A DNA stretch of 64,000 nt from Eutypa lata (lineage: Eukaryota; Ascomycota; Sordariomycetes; Xylariales; Diatrypaceae). Shown in pieces: positions 35,786-49,300 of this stretch (within the stretch, counting starts at the first letter, position 1; each line of letters opens with the position of its first letter). The translations under genes were made by a program, and so were the position numbers. The stretch is taken from NCBI GenBank assembly GCA_022661535.1, contig JAKULF010000010.1, positions 124,001-188,000 on the forward strand, written 5' to 3'. The notes below the pieces were generated by a model. That model was not told where the DNA came from. It did not search any database and worked only from the letters and a program-made list of their open reading frames with translations.

Positions 35786-36844
35786 CTACGCCGGCACCCA
35801 CGGCTGCGCATCATCCTTATTGGTCTCGCGATCCGCAATAATGACATCGAGGATCTTCTGCGCCCCATTATCGCACATCTGCTGCGCGACCTTCTTCCCA
35901 AACTCAACCGCCTCCTCCCTCGTCCGAATCTCCGCCACCTGCTCGCCATCCGCCGCCTCCGTACCCTCAACATTAACCACCGTAGCCGTGAGCCTCAGCT
36001 TGTCCTCCCCAACCCACTCGGTCTCAACCCCAATCGGGACGCTGCACCCGCCCTCCAGCGTCCGCATGATGCTCCTCTCCGCCTCGCACGCCAGCATCGT
36101 CGGTCGATCCTCCAAGCCCCGCAGCAAATCCAACGTCTTCGCATCGTCCGCGCGCGCCTCGATGCCCAACCCACCCTGTCCCACCGCATGCAGCATACCG
36201 CCGCCTTCGGTCGCGCTGTGCAGGAACTGCGAGATCCGCGCGTCCTCGCCCATGCGGTGCAGACCAGCCGCAGCCAGGATCAAGACGGCATACTCGCCAT
36301 CCTCGGCATCGAGCTTCTTGAGCCTCGTGTCGATGTTGCCCCGCATATCCTTGAACTCCAGACTCGGGTATTTCCGTCGGATCTGCGCCATGCGGCGCAC
36401 ACTGCTCGTGCCGACGACGCTGCCGGCCGGTAGGTCCGCCAGCGACTTGTATTTCTCCTGCAGGCTCTTCTTGACGACGACGACGTCGCGCGGGTCCTCG
36501 CGCTCGGTGAAGCAGGCGAGGACGCAGCCGTCGGGGAGGGAGGTCGGCATGTCCTTCAGCGAGTGGACGATCAGGTCGACCTCGCCGGTGACCAGCTCGG
36601 CCTCCAGCTCGTTCGTCCAGAGGCCCTTGCCGCCGAACTTGTACAGTGCGGTGATCTTGTCCTTGTCGCCGGTGGTGTGGCGCTTGCGGATCTCGAACTT
36701 GATGTCCGGGTGTATCTTCTGCAGGGCCTCGACTACGAAGTAGGCCTGCTTGAGCGCGAGGGCCGATTGCCGCGTCCCGACTCGCACGGTTGGCGTGAGG
36801 GAGTTGGAGGGCGTGATTACGGGTTTTGTTGCGGACGTCGACAT
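35786..36844 (-). CDS. Porphobilinogen deaminase (hydroxymethylbilane synthase)
   Basis: A single intronless frame of 352 residues from ATG 36844. It polymerises four porphobilinogens into hydroxymethylbilane, the third committed stage of heme synthesis, in the cytosol. Visible motifs: RVGTRQSALALKQA (21-34), KFGGKGLWTNELE, HSLKDMP with the catalytic Asp98, GTSSVRRMAQIRRKYP, DMRGNIDTRLKKL and EGGCSVPIG, where Cys267 binds the dipyrromethane cofactor. Length and all key residues fit a functional enzyme. It corresponds to yeast HEM3 by function. The gene is GC-rich in third positions and lies between two repeat blocks. Confidence 0.96.
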   Translation of the reverse strand: MSTSATKPVITPSNSLTPTVRVGTRQSALALKQAYFVVEALQKIHPDIKFEIRKRHTTGDKDKITALYKFGGKGLWTNELEAELVTGEVDLIVHSLKDMPTSLPDGCVLACFTEREDPRDVVVVKKSLQEKYKSLADLPAGSVVGTSSVRRMAQIRRKYPSLEFKDMRGNIDTRLKKLDAEDGEYAVLILAAAGLHRMGEDARISQFLHSATEGGGMLHAVGQGGLGIEARADDAKTLDLLRGLEDRPTMLACEAERSIMRTLEGGCSVPIGVETEWVGEDKLRLTATVVNVEGTEAADGEQVAEIRTREEAVEFGKKVAQQMCDNGAQKILDVIIADRETNKDDAQPWVPA

Positions 36845-37151
36845 TGTGGCGGCGGCTGTGGTTTGTGACAGATTGGTCTATTTAACTGATTACGTGACTG
36901 ACTATCTACGTTGAGGGGTCAATTGAGTTTATATAGACAGGTGAGATCTAATAATGCCAGGAGAAAAGAAGACCAGTATCAGCGTCACAAGGTATTAAAG
37001 CCAGTCTAGTCAATTCACTGCTTGTCACTTTCTTATCGATTTGATCTTTGGCGGGGTCCCAAGAGGTTCGTTCATCTGCAAACCGCGGGGCAAACTCGGA
37101 CGTATGGCGCTATTCTAAAACAGGCCTAATTAATGTTTTACTGTGCTGTAT
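36845..37151. other. Intergenic, promoter side of porphobilinogen deaminase gene
   Basis: About 300 bp upstream of the deaminase start and before the 111-bp direct repeat. No gene seen. Confidence 0.55.
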
Positions 37152-37262
37152 ATTGATGGAATAGGAATGAGGGAGCAAAAAAGATGTTGTATTCGGTTAG
37201 GTTGTGGGCTACGTAGCGATACCCTAAAGAATCCATATATGGATCCGGATCAGCTGACCACC
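37152..37262. repeat. Direct repeat, left copy, 111 bp
   Basis: Identical to 38204-38313 except for one extra A in an A-run. It contains the palindrome ATCCATATATGGAT. Unlike other repeats in the window, neither copy shows RIP-type changes. Confidence 0.95.
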
Positions 37263-38203
37263 CCACACACGGCCAGATTGCCCACCACGTCGACCACCGC
37301 GACGACGTTGATATCAACGATTCCATCCATCCCGAGCGTCACAATAACACCCGATCCGTCCATTCCGACGATCTTCCTTCCGTACCAAGTCCTTCAATAC
37401 ACATATGGCTCGAATCCGGCCGCAACACCCAACTATACCACACCATGAATAACTACCCGAAAACCAGCCGGCCTCAACCCAGATCTTATATCAATACCGG
37501 TCAGACATGATGACGCCGGGCCACAACCACACGATACGTCAGGGCATCTGGTACGCGGCGCCTAAAGGCAACACGACACTGCAACAAATAGAACCTTGAA
37601 CAAAGGTCGTACTTTCCCCGAAAGGACATACGTACACACAATATGAAACACTCGACTTTGCAACTTTGTCGATACAGACGATGACGTCAATGACTGGTAG
37701 GTAGGGAAATCATTCGCAAGTGATGGATATGGTGATTGAGCGTACTCGTTCGATGAATAGTTTCGTCGATCGACGACGGCGACGACAGCTTCAATGATGG
37801 CGATCTTGATGGCGTATTTGACAGATTGTGTAATGATGATGATGATTTGCCGGATTGGTCGACGATCAGTCAACAGCTTGATGGATTGGTCAACGATCAA
37901 TTAACAACTTGATGGATTGATCGACGATTGGGTCGACGATTGTTCGGCGATCAGACCGACAACGTAGTGAATAGGTAGATTTAACAACCGATACCGAAGA
38001 TTTAAAAGATCGGGATCGACGACGGAATCGGGTCGACGATCGCTTAAAGATTTGTAGAATTGCCGACCAGCAGCATGATGACTAGGAGACCAAAATGGAC
38101 GATTTGAATGAAAGATCAATGACGAGACATTAATGAATTGATGATTCCAAGTGAAAGCGAAGGCATCGTGGGTCTATAGGTTCATTATCCCACTCTTGTC
38201 ACC
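37263..38203. other. Segment between direct repeats, with decayed internal repeats
   Basis: About 940 bp of normal composition with no recognisable gene. Near 37850-37960 the unit GATGGATTGRTCRACGAT recurs in decayed form, and GACGAC-rich runs occur near 37760 and 38020. Together with the flanking copies it could be a small non-autonomous element, for example a TRIM-like unit, but no coding sequence or target duplication supports that. Confidence 0.4.
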
Positions 38204-38313
38204 ATTGATGGAATAGGAATGAGGGAGCAAAAAGATGTTGTATTCGGTTAGGTTGTGGGCTACGTAGCGATACCCTAAAGAATCCATATATGGATCCGGA
38301 TCAGCTGACCACC
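38204..38313. repeat. Direct repeat, right copy, 110 bp
   Basis: Second copy of 37152-37262. It ends almost exactly where the AT-rich compartment begins. Confidence 0.95.
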
Positions 38314-39070
38314 TTACAATATACTACATAAGTAATATAAATGTATTATTTATATTACTTTATATATACTTTATAATTAACCTTTTAATTTATTTAAATA
38401 TTTATTTATATTAAAGTTATAATTTAAAAGTTATAATTAAATATTTTATTAAATAATAAATAATTTAATTATTAAAATTAATTTTATTTTATATTATTTA
38501 TATTATTTTCGTAATATTTTAAATTATATATAAATTAATATATTTAAAAATAATTTTTTTAAATTATAATAATTAAAACGTTAATAATTAACTTTTTAAA
38601 TAAATTATATTTTTTAATTATAATAATAACGAAATTATTTAATCGTTAATAGTTTTTTATTAAAGTTTTATTTATTTTAATTTAACGTATTTTTTTAAAG
38701 TTTTAAAATATTATATTATTCGTTATTAAATTTAACTTTTAAAAGCTTTTTAAACGTTTTTTATAAAAATTAAATTAAAATTATTAAAATAATTTTTAAA
38801 ATGTTTTAAATTAATGCGTTTTTTTTATTAAATAATAATATTATTCGTTAAATTATAATTATAATTTAAAATATCGTTTTTTTAAAAAATAAAATTATTA
38901 TTACGTTTAAATTATCGATTTATTACGAGTTTTAAAATTTATTTTAAATAAATTTTAAAAGTTATATTATTATTATTATTATTAACGTTATATTAAATAA
39001 GTTTATTTTTAAAATTATAATTAATAATAATTTAAACGTTTAAATAAATATTTTCGTTATTATTAAACTT
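38314..39070. other. AT-rich RIP-degraded DNA, class unknown
   Basis: About 750 bp of almost pure A/T sequence with isolated CpG sites, between the direct repeat and the long inverted-repeat structure. Probably a truncated transposon; nothing can be read in it. Confidence 0.5.
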
Positions 39071-40238
39071 TATAAAATTTTATTAATTATTATAATATAA
39101 AAAAATACGGCTTTTTATAAACTTTAAAAACTTTTTTTTAACTTTTAAAATTAATAAAATTTTACTTTATAAGTTATAATTTATTACGTTAAATTTAAAA
39201 AATTTAATTAAAGAATTTATTTAAAATTAAAAATAATTAATAATAATAAAGTTATTTAAATTATTATAATATTTATTTTTATTTATAAACTTTATAATAA
39301 ATTATATATTATAATAATTTAAATGTTTAAAAGATTTAAAGAATTTAAATTACGAAATTTAAATCTTTTTGCTTTTTTTTTTTAAAAATTTAAACTTTAA
39401 GCTTTATAAATTTATTATTACGTATTACGAATTTTATAAATTTAATTATTATATTATAAGTTTTTTACATTAATTATTATATATAAATCTTTTATTTAAC
39501 TTTATATATATATTTAATTTTACGTTTATATATAAGTTTAATCGATTTATAATTAAATTAATTAATTAAAGTTATATTATTTAATTATATTATTTTAAAA
39601 AATTTTAAATAATTAAAACTTTAAAGTTATAATTTATAAATTTATAAATTTAAAAAGTAATTAATAAATAATTAATAAATTTATAAGTTATAAGTTTATA
39701 AATATATAAATTATTTTTATATAATTATTATAATTATTTATATATAATTATAAATTAATTATAAATTTATACGTTATAAAATAAGTTTATAAATTACTTA
39801 TAATTTTTAAATTTATAATTATTATAATTATTTATAAATATTATAATTATTTATATATAATTATAAATTAATTATAAATTTAAAATTTATAAAATAAGTT
39901 TATAAATTTATAAGTTTAAAAATTATAAATTTAAAAATTATTAATTTAAAAGTTATAAATTTAAAAATTATAAATTATAAATAATTAAAATTAAATAATA
40001 TATAAAACTTAAATAATATATTTAATTAAAATATTAAATCTTTTTTTAAAATTAATTAAAAAATTAACATTAATTAATTTAAAATTAATTTAATATTTAA
40101 TTTTTATTAATTTAAAATAAATTAATTATAAAAAAATATTATTATTAATATTTATTATTTATATTAACTTTATTTTTACGATTAAATTTATAATTAATTT
40201 TAAATTATATTAAAATAAAAAGTTTTTCGAATTTAATA
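39071..40238. repeat. Left inverted arm, fully RIP-converted
   Basis: Reverse-complement partner of 45111-46399. C and G survive almost only in CpG. Landmarks shared with the right arm include ATACGGCTTTTTATA (GTACGGCTCTTCGTA on the right) and the TTTAAATCTTTTTGCT block near 39360. Confidence 0.7.
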
Positions 40239-43200
40239 AAAATAAAATTTAAATAATTAAATTTTATAAATTATTTTAAAAATTTATTTTATTATTTAAA
40301 AAAAAAATACTTATATTTTAATTATTTTATAAATATTTAAAGAAATATTAAAAATATCGTTTTTATTTTCGTATTAAATTTTTTAAATTTATACGATTTT
40401 TTTAATTAATTAAATTAATTTATATTTTAAATTAATCGAAAATTATATTTATTTATTTATTTATTTTTTTATTAAAAATTTTATTATTTTATAATAATTA
40501 AAAATTATTTATATATTTAATTATTACGATTCGAAAAAACGAAAAAAAATTAAAAAAATTCTTTTTTTTAAAAATAAAATATATTTATTATAAATAAAAA
40601 TTAAATTTTTAATTTAAGTTTTTTTTTTCGATATTAATTTACGTTATTTTAAGTTTATATAATATCTTTTATTTTATTTATATATTAAATTAATATAATC
40701 GCTTTTAAAAACTTTTATTTATTTATTTTAAATTATTATTTATTTTATTTTTATTAAAATAATTTAATACTTTTTATTTTTTAATTAAGAAAAATTATAA
40801 TTATTAATTATTATAAAACGAATTATTAATTATTTAAGTAATTATATAAATTATTATTTTCTTTATTATATATATTATAACTTTCGTCGAAAATTTTAAA
40901 TTTAAAATAATTTTAATTAAAATATTATACGTTATTTTAAAATATTTAATTAAAGTTAAAAAGTTTATATAAATAATTAAAAAATATAAAAATACTTTAA
41001 TTATTTTTAAATTAACGATTTAATTTATTAATCTTTTAAAATTAATTTTTAAATTAATAATTTTATTAACTTTTATATTAATCTTTAATAATACTTTATT
41101 AATTTTTAAATTATTTATTATTAAAATAAATTAATTTATATTTAAAAGATTTTTAAAAAAATCTTTTAAAAAATATATTAATAATTTAAAGTTATATATA
41201 AAGAAATTAAATTTTATAATAAAAAAGAAAATTAAAAAAATTAAACTTTATTTTTTATTTAAAAATAATTTATGAAATAATATAAAGTTTTAATATTTAT
41301 AACTTTTTAAATTTAAACGAATAAAATATAATTCTTTAAAATATAACTTTAATAAAAAAATTTTTATTTAAATAAAAATTAACGATATCGAATTTATTTT
41401 AAAAATTAATAATTTTAAACGTTAATTAAAACAAAAGCTTTTTATTTTTATAAAGCAAATTAATAAGTTTTTTTAAAAAGTTAATAATCGTTAATTAATA
41501 AAGCTTTAAAATTAAATATATAAATATATATATTTAAATAAAAATTATAAAAACAAGATTTTATAAAATAAAATTATCGATTATTTATTTATTAAAAATA
41601 AAATTAACGATATTAATAAAATAAATAAACGTTATATATTTTATAATATAAAAAATATTATTATTTTTTATAAAATAATATTAAATTAAAAAAATAACTT
41701 TATTAATAAAATTAAAAAATATATTAAAAAAATTAAATTAATAATTAAAAATACGATTTATAAATTAAAAATAATAATTAAAGAAATAAAAAAAATAAAA
41801 TAATTTCGATTATATAAAAAAGTTAATAATTTTAAATTTCGATTATTTTATTATTAAAAACTTTTAAATTTATATTTATTTTAAACGTTTAATATAACGA
41901 ATAAATATATTAATTATTATAATAAATATATAAACGTAATAAATTAATTAACGAAATAAATAAAATAATAATTAACGAAATTTAAGTTTTTTTAATTAAA
42001 AAAGTATAATTGTTTTTTTTATTTAATAAGTTTAACGTAACTTTAATAATTATAAAAATAAAATACGTTTTATTTTTATATATTATAATTATAATTATAA
42101 AAAATACGTATTTTTTAATTATTTATATTTAAATTAATTATTTTAAATTAATTATTAAATTCGAAACATTTATAATTATAATAAATTAATTTTAAAGTTA
42201 TTAAAATTTAAAAAAATCTTAAAATTAATTATATAATTAAAAGAAATTATAAAAACCTTTTAATTTAAATAAATATATAAATAATTTAAATAAGAAATTA
42301 TTAAATATTATTAAAAGATTATTATTTTTTATTTTTATTAAGTTTATATAAAAAATTTAATTTATAATATTTTTTATATATATAAATATTAATAAAAATA
42401 AAGATATATTTCGATAAAAATTTATTTTAAATCGACGATTTTTTTCGTTTAATTTATTAATTAAGTTTCGATATAACTTAATAAATTCTTATAAATTATT
42501 ATTTAAATTAAAAGAAATTAATTTTTTTAATTTTAATTTTATAAATATAAACGATTTTATATAATGTTTAATAAATATTAAATTTCGTATATATAAAAAA
42601 TTTATAAAGTTATAAAAATAAAGCGATATAATTTCGATTCGCGTGTATAAAAATTATATTAAAAATTAAATCGATATAAATAATTTATTTTATATAACTT
42701 TTTTTTTAAATATTATTTAAAAATAATTTTTAAATTAAAGCTTAATTATAAAGGTTTAATTTAATAAATAACTTAAGTTATTTATAAAGAAACGTAAGCT
42801 TAAAGTATTATTAAAATATCGTTTTTTAATATTTATATTATATTTTATTTATATATATATTAATATAAATAAGTTTAATTTTATTAATCGAATTAAAAAT
42901 AATAATAATTAAACTTTTTTTAAATTTATTAATAAAAAAATAAACGATATATTTATATATAAATATTTTATTAATTATAAATCTTTATTAAAATTAATTA
43001 ATTTTAATATTATTATTAAATTAAAATTTAAAAAACTTAAACTTTAAAAAAAATATAAATTAAAAATAATCGATAATAATACTTTTTTAATTAATTATTA
43101 CGTAATCTTTTCCTTTATTATTAATAAGATTTTATCGATAATTAAAGCTTTTATTATAAATATAAATAAGTTTTATAATTTATTATTAAATAAAAATTAA

Positions 43201-45110
43201 TTATAACGAAATTTCGTTAATATTAATTTTAAAATTAAATACGTTATTTTTATTAAAATCGATAAATAATTTTGTATTTTTTCGATAAAACTTACGATTA
43301 TAATTAATTTAATTTTAATAAAAAAAAAATTAATTTATAAAAAATATAAATTTAAAGTTATTTAATATAAAAAATAATAATTTTTTAAATAATAACGATT
43401 TAAATTTTAAAAACAAAATTAAATATTATAATAAATTAATAAAAAAATTATTTAATATTATTAAATACGTTATTATATAAAATCGAAAACGTTAAACTTA
43501 ATTAAAAAATTAAAAAAGAATTTAAAATAAAGTTAAACTTTTATAAATTATAACTTTATAATTTATAATATTATTATTTAAGTTTAATTAAAACGAATTA
43601 TATTTATTAAATTTATTATTATTATTTTAAATTTTTTTATATCGTTAATTTTTTACTTTTAATTTATTAATTTAAAAAAGAAAATAAATCGTTATATTAT
43701 TACTTTTATTACGTTTATTTTTATTAAACGAAGTTTATTAAAAACGAATTTATAAATTATAAACCGAATTTTTAATTTATATTTAAATATTAATAATTAA
43801 ACTTAAATATTTATTTAAATACTTCTTTTTTATATATTAAAAAATAAATTTAATAAATCTTTTTTAATTATTTTTTTTAATTTAAAATCGAAATTATTAA
43901 TAAAAAAAACGTTAATAATTTTCTTTAATAATAATTTATCTTTACTTTTTATTCTTTATATTATATATTATAATTTCGATTATTTTACTTAAAATTCGAA
44001 AATTTTACGTTAAATAAAATTAATAATAAATTTATTTTTTATATTATTATATTTTTTTATAAATATTATTAATAATTAAAATAAAATGAATTTAATTTTA
44101 AACGATATTAATAATAAAATATTTATTTTTAATGTTATATTATATAATAAAAGCTTTAAAAAAGTTTTAAACTTTATTTAAAAAACGAAAAAGAAATATT
44201 ATATATAATTAATATAAATTTAAATTTATATAAATTAAAGTTATAAATTTATTTTTATAAAGTTATTATTAAATCTTTTATTATAATTTTTTAACTTTAA
44301 ATTATAATTTAAATAAATTCGAAACGATTAATTATAAATCGAAGATTATAATAAAGATTTTTATTAAATAATTTTTAATTTATAATTAATAATTAATTTA
44401 ATAAATTCGAAATTATTATTAAATTAATAATAAATATATTAAAAAAATAAACTTTAATTAAAAAATTATATTATATTTAATATAATTATTTTATTAAATC
44501 GTTTAATAATATTTAAAGTACGAATTTAATTAAACATTTTATTATTATTAATAAAAGCGTTAAGTTTTTTTAATTAAAATAATTTAAATATACTTTTAAT
44601 AAAAGAAAATTTATTAATGAAATTTATTTTTTAAATAAAACGAATTAAACTTATATATTTAAAGTTAAATAAATAAAATATATTTTTTTAATTTTCGTTA
44701 AAGAAAAATAAAAATCGTTAAATCGTTTAAAATTATAAATTAATTAATTTCGTTACGATTAAACTTTAATAATCGATTTATAATCGAAATAATATATTTA
44801 ATATTTTATTTTTAAAAAAACATAAAATTTTTAATTAAAATAACGCTTTTTATAAATATTAATTAATTAATATTTAAAAAATTAATTAATTAATATTTAA
44901 AAAATTAATTAATTTAAAACTTTATTTATTAATTTTAATAATTAATAATTTAATATTTAAATGTTATAAAATATAATTAAATTAACGTATATATATTATA
45001 CTTTAAGTAATTTAAAATTTAAAAAATAATTATTATTTAATAAAGCGAAAATTTAAAAATCGATATTATTTATATTAAAAAGTTATTATTTCGATTAAAG
45101 TATTTCTTTT
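40239..45110. other. Interior of the inverted-repeat structure
   Basis: About 4.9 kb of nearly pure A/T DNA with stops in all frames. Any protein it once encoded is unreadable by eye. No RNA gene seen. Confidence 0.5.
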
Positions 45111-46399
45111 AATTAAATTCGAAGGATTTTTTATTTTAACGTTTTTCGAAATTAATCGTAAAATTCGAAGTAAAAATAAAATTAATACGAATAACGAATA
45201 TTAATAAAAATATTTTTTTACGATTAATTAATTTTAAGTTAATAAAAACTTAATATTAAGTTAATTTAAAGTTAATTAACGTTAATTTTTTAATTAATTT
45301 TAAAAAAAATTTAACATTTTTATTAAATGCATTTTTTAAATTTTATAAATTACTTAATTTTAATTATTTATAATTTATAAATTTACTTTATAACTTTTAA
45401 ACTTATAACTTTTAAACTTATAACTTTTAAACTTATAGTTTTTAAACTTATAAACCGATAAATTTACTTTATAACTTTTAAACTTATAAACTTATAACTT
45501 ATAAACTTATAATTATAAGTAGCTGTAATAATTGTACGGTAGCAGCAGCTAAGTAGCTTGTAAACTTACCTTATAACTTACAGCCTTATAGCTTTTAGAC
45601 TTACAGCTGACTTACAGCTGTATATAAGTAGCTATAACAGCTGTAAGTGACTGTAGCAGCTGTAGGTCTAAAAGCTGTAAGTGGCAGCAGCTAGTTAAGT
45701 GGCTTACAGACCTACCTTGCAGCGTACAGACTTACAGCTGACCTACAGCTGTATATAAGTAGCTGCAACAGCTAAATTACTATAACCTACAGACCTACTA
45801 GCCACTTATTAGCCACCTTTCGGACCTACAGACCTACAAATTACAGCCTTAAAGCTTTGACCACTTAGGGATTTCTAAGGTGGTGCAGCTAGGTGGTACA
45901 GCTTTAACCAGCTAGCTCGGCTATAAGTCGGCTAAACCTGCGTACGGGCGCAGAATTGGGTATATATATGGAGTTAAGTGGAAGATTTGTATGCAGTGAT
46001 TAGTGTAAAAAGCTTGTAATGTAATGATTAAATCTGTAGAATCCGTAATACGTAATAGTAAATTTATAAAGCTTAAGGTTTAAATTTTAAAGAAAGAGCA
46101 AAAAGATTTAAATCTCGTAGCTTAAATCCTTCGAATCTTTTAAACATTCGAATTGCCGTAATATATAATTTATTATAAAGTTTATAAATAAAAGTAAATA
46201 TTACGGTAATTCGAATAACTTTATTATTATTAATTACTTTTAACTTCGAATAAATTCTTTAGCTAAATTCTTCGAATTTAACGTAGTAAGTTATAACTTG
46301 TAAAGTAAAATTTTGCCGATTTTAAAGATCGGAAAAAAGTCCCCGAAGCTTACGAAGAGCCGTACTTTTTTATACCGTAACGGTTAATAAAATTTTATA
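45111..46399. repeat. Right inverted arm, partly unmutated
   Basis: Partner of 39071-40238. Its inner end is AT-rich, its middle (about 45520-46080) has normal composition, and its outer 300 bp is intermediate. Confidence 0.7.
45520..46080. repeat. Unmutated patch with CAGCTGTA-type tandem motifs
   Basis: About 560 bp of roughly normal composition inside 25 kb of AT-converted DNA. It is built from recurring motifs such as TTACAGCTG, CAGCTGTATATAAGTAGCT and GACCTACAGACCTAC. The left arm keeps the same positions with C and G replaced by T and A. No reading frame of note. Confidence 0.7.
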
Positions 46400-49300
46400 T
46401 TTATTAACAATTATAACATTTTCGTTAAAAGTTTTAATAAAATATTTAATTTTTATTATTATTATTATTTTTTTCGTTTAAACTTTATATTTATTAATAT
46501 AATATTTAAAAAAACTTTTTTATTTATAAATTTAATTAAAACTTTAAAATTTAAACTTTTTTAAAGAAAAATTTAATTATTAAATAAATATTAAAATCGA
46601 TTTAAAAATTAATTTTTAATCGAAAATTATTTTAAAAATTAAAAAAAATTAAAGAAATTTTTTTATTTAATTTTTTATTTATATATTTATATATTTAATT
46701 ATATAAATTTTATTAAAATCTTTAAAAACGTTTATATTAAATTTATTTAAAAGGAAATTTCTTTTAAAAAAGATTTAATATAATTAAAAATTATTTTAAA
46801 ATTATTTTTTTAAAAAAAGTTTAAAAATAAACATTTATTATTATATATTATAAAATTTAAAAGCGAATTATTAAAAATTTAAATGTTAATCGATAATATT
46901 ATTTAACGATTAATATATTATTAATAAAAGTAAAAGAAATTCTTTTTTAATTTATTAATTAATAAATAACGATTAATTAATAAAAATCGTTATAATAAAT
47001 ACATTAATATTTTTAATTAATATTTTAATGTTTTTTATTTATTTAAGTTTTTAAATATAAAAATTAAATATATTATTAAAAAAAAAAAACTTTAAAAATT
47101 ATTAAATGTTTAATTAAATATAAATAAATAATAATTAAATTACTTTATTTTATTATATTATATATTAATTATTTAAACTTTTTTAAAATATTTAATATAA
47201 AAATAAATATATATAAAAGAATTTTTATTTAAATCGAAAAATTAAATAAATATTAATTTATTATTTATTATAAGTTAAATATTATTAAAATTATTAAAAA
47301 TATAAACGAATTTTCGAAATTAATTAAATTTATTTATTAATTATTTATTAAATTTAATATTAAAAAGCTTTCTTTTATTATATTAATTATAAAATAAGTT
47401 TAAAAAAAATCTTTTAATTAATTTAATTTTTAATCGATTTATATATTATTTTTTTTTAAATTATTAAATAATAATAATTTTATAATTAATATAATAAAAG
47501 TTAAATAAATCTTTAAATTATTTATAAAGTTATATATAAAAATTAAATAATATAATAATTTAATTCGTTATTTAATTTTAAAACTTAAATTTATTAAGTA
47601 ATTTATTATTAATTAATAACGTTTATTTATTAAAAATATAATTAAATATTATATTATTAATAATTTTTTATTTTAATTAAAAAATAATAATAATATAATA
47701 AAATATATTTTATTTAATAAAGTTAATTTAACTTTTTTATAAATATATAATAAATATAATTATTATATTATAACGATTATTTTAAAAAATTTAATTTATA
47801 ATTTTTAATAATTTATATAATATTTAAATATTATTAAATATTATTAACGTTATTATATATATAATAAAATTAAATCGAAACTTTTTTTAATCGTTAAATT
47901 AAAATAAATAATTTTAATAAAGTTATAAAACTTAATTAATATAAATTTTATAAACTTTTTCGTTTTCGTTAAAATAAATAAAGTTAAATATATATTAATA
48001 ATAATCGATTATTTTATTCGATTTATATTTAAAATAATAATTAATAAAATATTTTAATTTAACGTTTTTAAGTTTTAAAAATTTTTATATAATATTTTTA
48101 AATATTTTTAATAAATATATATTAATAATAATAATTATTTTAAATATTTTTTAATTAAAGTATTTTTTAATTATCGAAAATTAAAGCTTATTTATAATTC
48201 GATTTATTTAAAATAATTTTATAAAATAATTAAAAAAATAATTAAATTAATTATTATTTAATTATATAAATAAACATTTAATATTAAATATAAAAAATTA
48301 AATCGATAATTTAATATTTTATTTAAAATATTTATTAAAATTAATTTACGAATAATAAAAAATTATAATTTATCGCTTTTATAAATTATATTTAATTAAA
48401 AAATAAAACTTATAATCGAAATTTTAAATTATAATAATTTAATAATTATTATTAATAAATTTAATAAAAAAAATATATTAATTAATAAAAAAAATATAAA
48501 TTAATAATATAAAGATTTTTAATAAATAAAAACATATATTAAAGTTTAAATATTATATATAAATATTAAAAGAAAATTAAATATAAAAATACATTAAAAA
48601 TAAAAATTAAAAAATACGATAATTTCGAAAAAATAAATTTAAATTTAATATAAACGATAATTTTAAAGCTTTAAAATTATTATTTATTTAAATTAAATTA
48701 TTAAAAATATATTAAATTATATTTAATATTTTAATAAAAATTATTAATTTTATTAAAAAAAATAAACTTTATAAAATTTATATTAATAACTTTAAGCGTT
48801 TTAAATAAATTATTTTATTTAATATTATATATTAATAAAAAAATATAATTACGAAATAAATAAAAAAAATATTAATAAAAACGATTAATTTAAATATTTT
48901 ATATTTAAATAAAAAAAAAAGTTAACTTTAAACTTTAAATTAAAAAATTAAAAGATAATTTTTAATTAAAAAATAAAAACGATAAATAAAAAATCGAAAT
49001 AATAAATGTTAAAGTTTTTTAATTATATTTTTTTATATTATTATTATTTTTTTTATAATTATTTTATTAATTTTTATTAATATTATTAAAAAGAATTAAA
49101 AAAACGAATAATTAATATATAAAAAATATTTTTTAAAAATTATATACCTTTTTATATTATTATTAATACGTTTATTTTATTAATTTTATTTATTAATTAA
49201 TTTACTTTTAATAATCTTTTTAATAATTTAATTTTTTATAACTTTTTTTTAATTAATTTTTTTTAACTTTATTTTTTTAATAATTAATCTTTAATTCTTT

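Larger units (their letters stand above)
39071..46399. mobile_element. 7.3-kb structure with long inverted terminal arms
   Basis: The left arm (39071-about 40238) matches the reverse complement of the right arm (about 45111-46399) over its whole length, with differences that are mostly transitions. Both outer ends read TATAAAATTTTATTAA inward. The middle 4.9 kb is AT-converted and carries no readable gene. It could be a DNA transposon with very long terminal inverted repeats, or two copies of one LTR element in opposite orientation that were later truncated. No target duplication was found at the outer ends. Confidence 0.55.

Noticed and set aside
35772..36743. 323-codon plus-strand open frame across the porphobilinogen deaminase gene
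   Set aside because: Antisense shadow; the minus frame has every catalytic motif.
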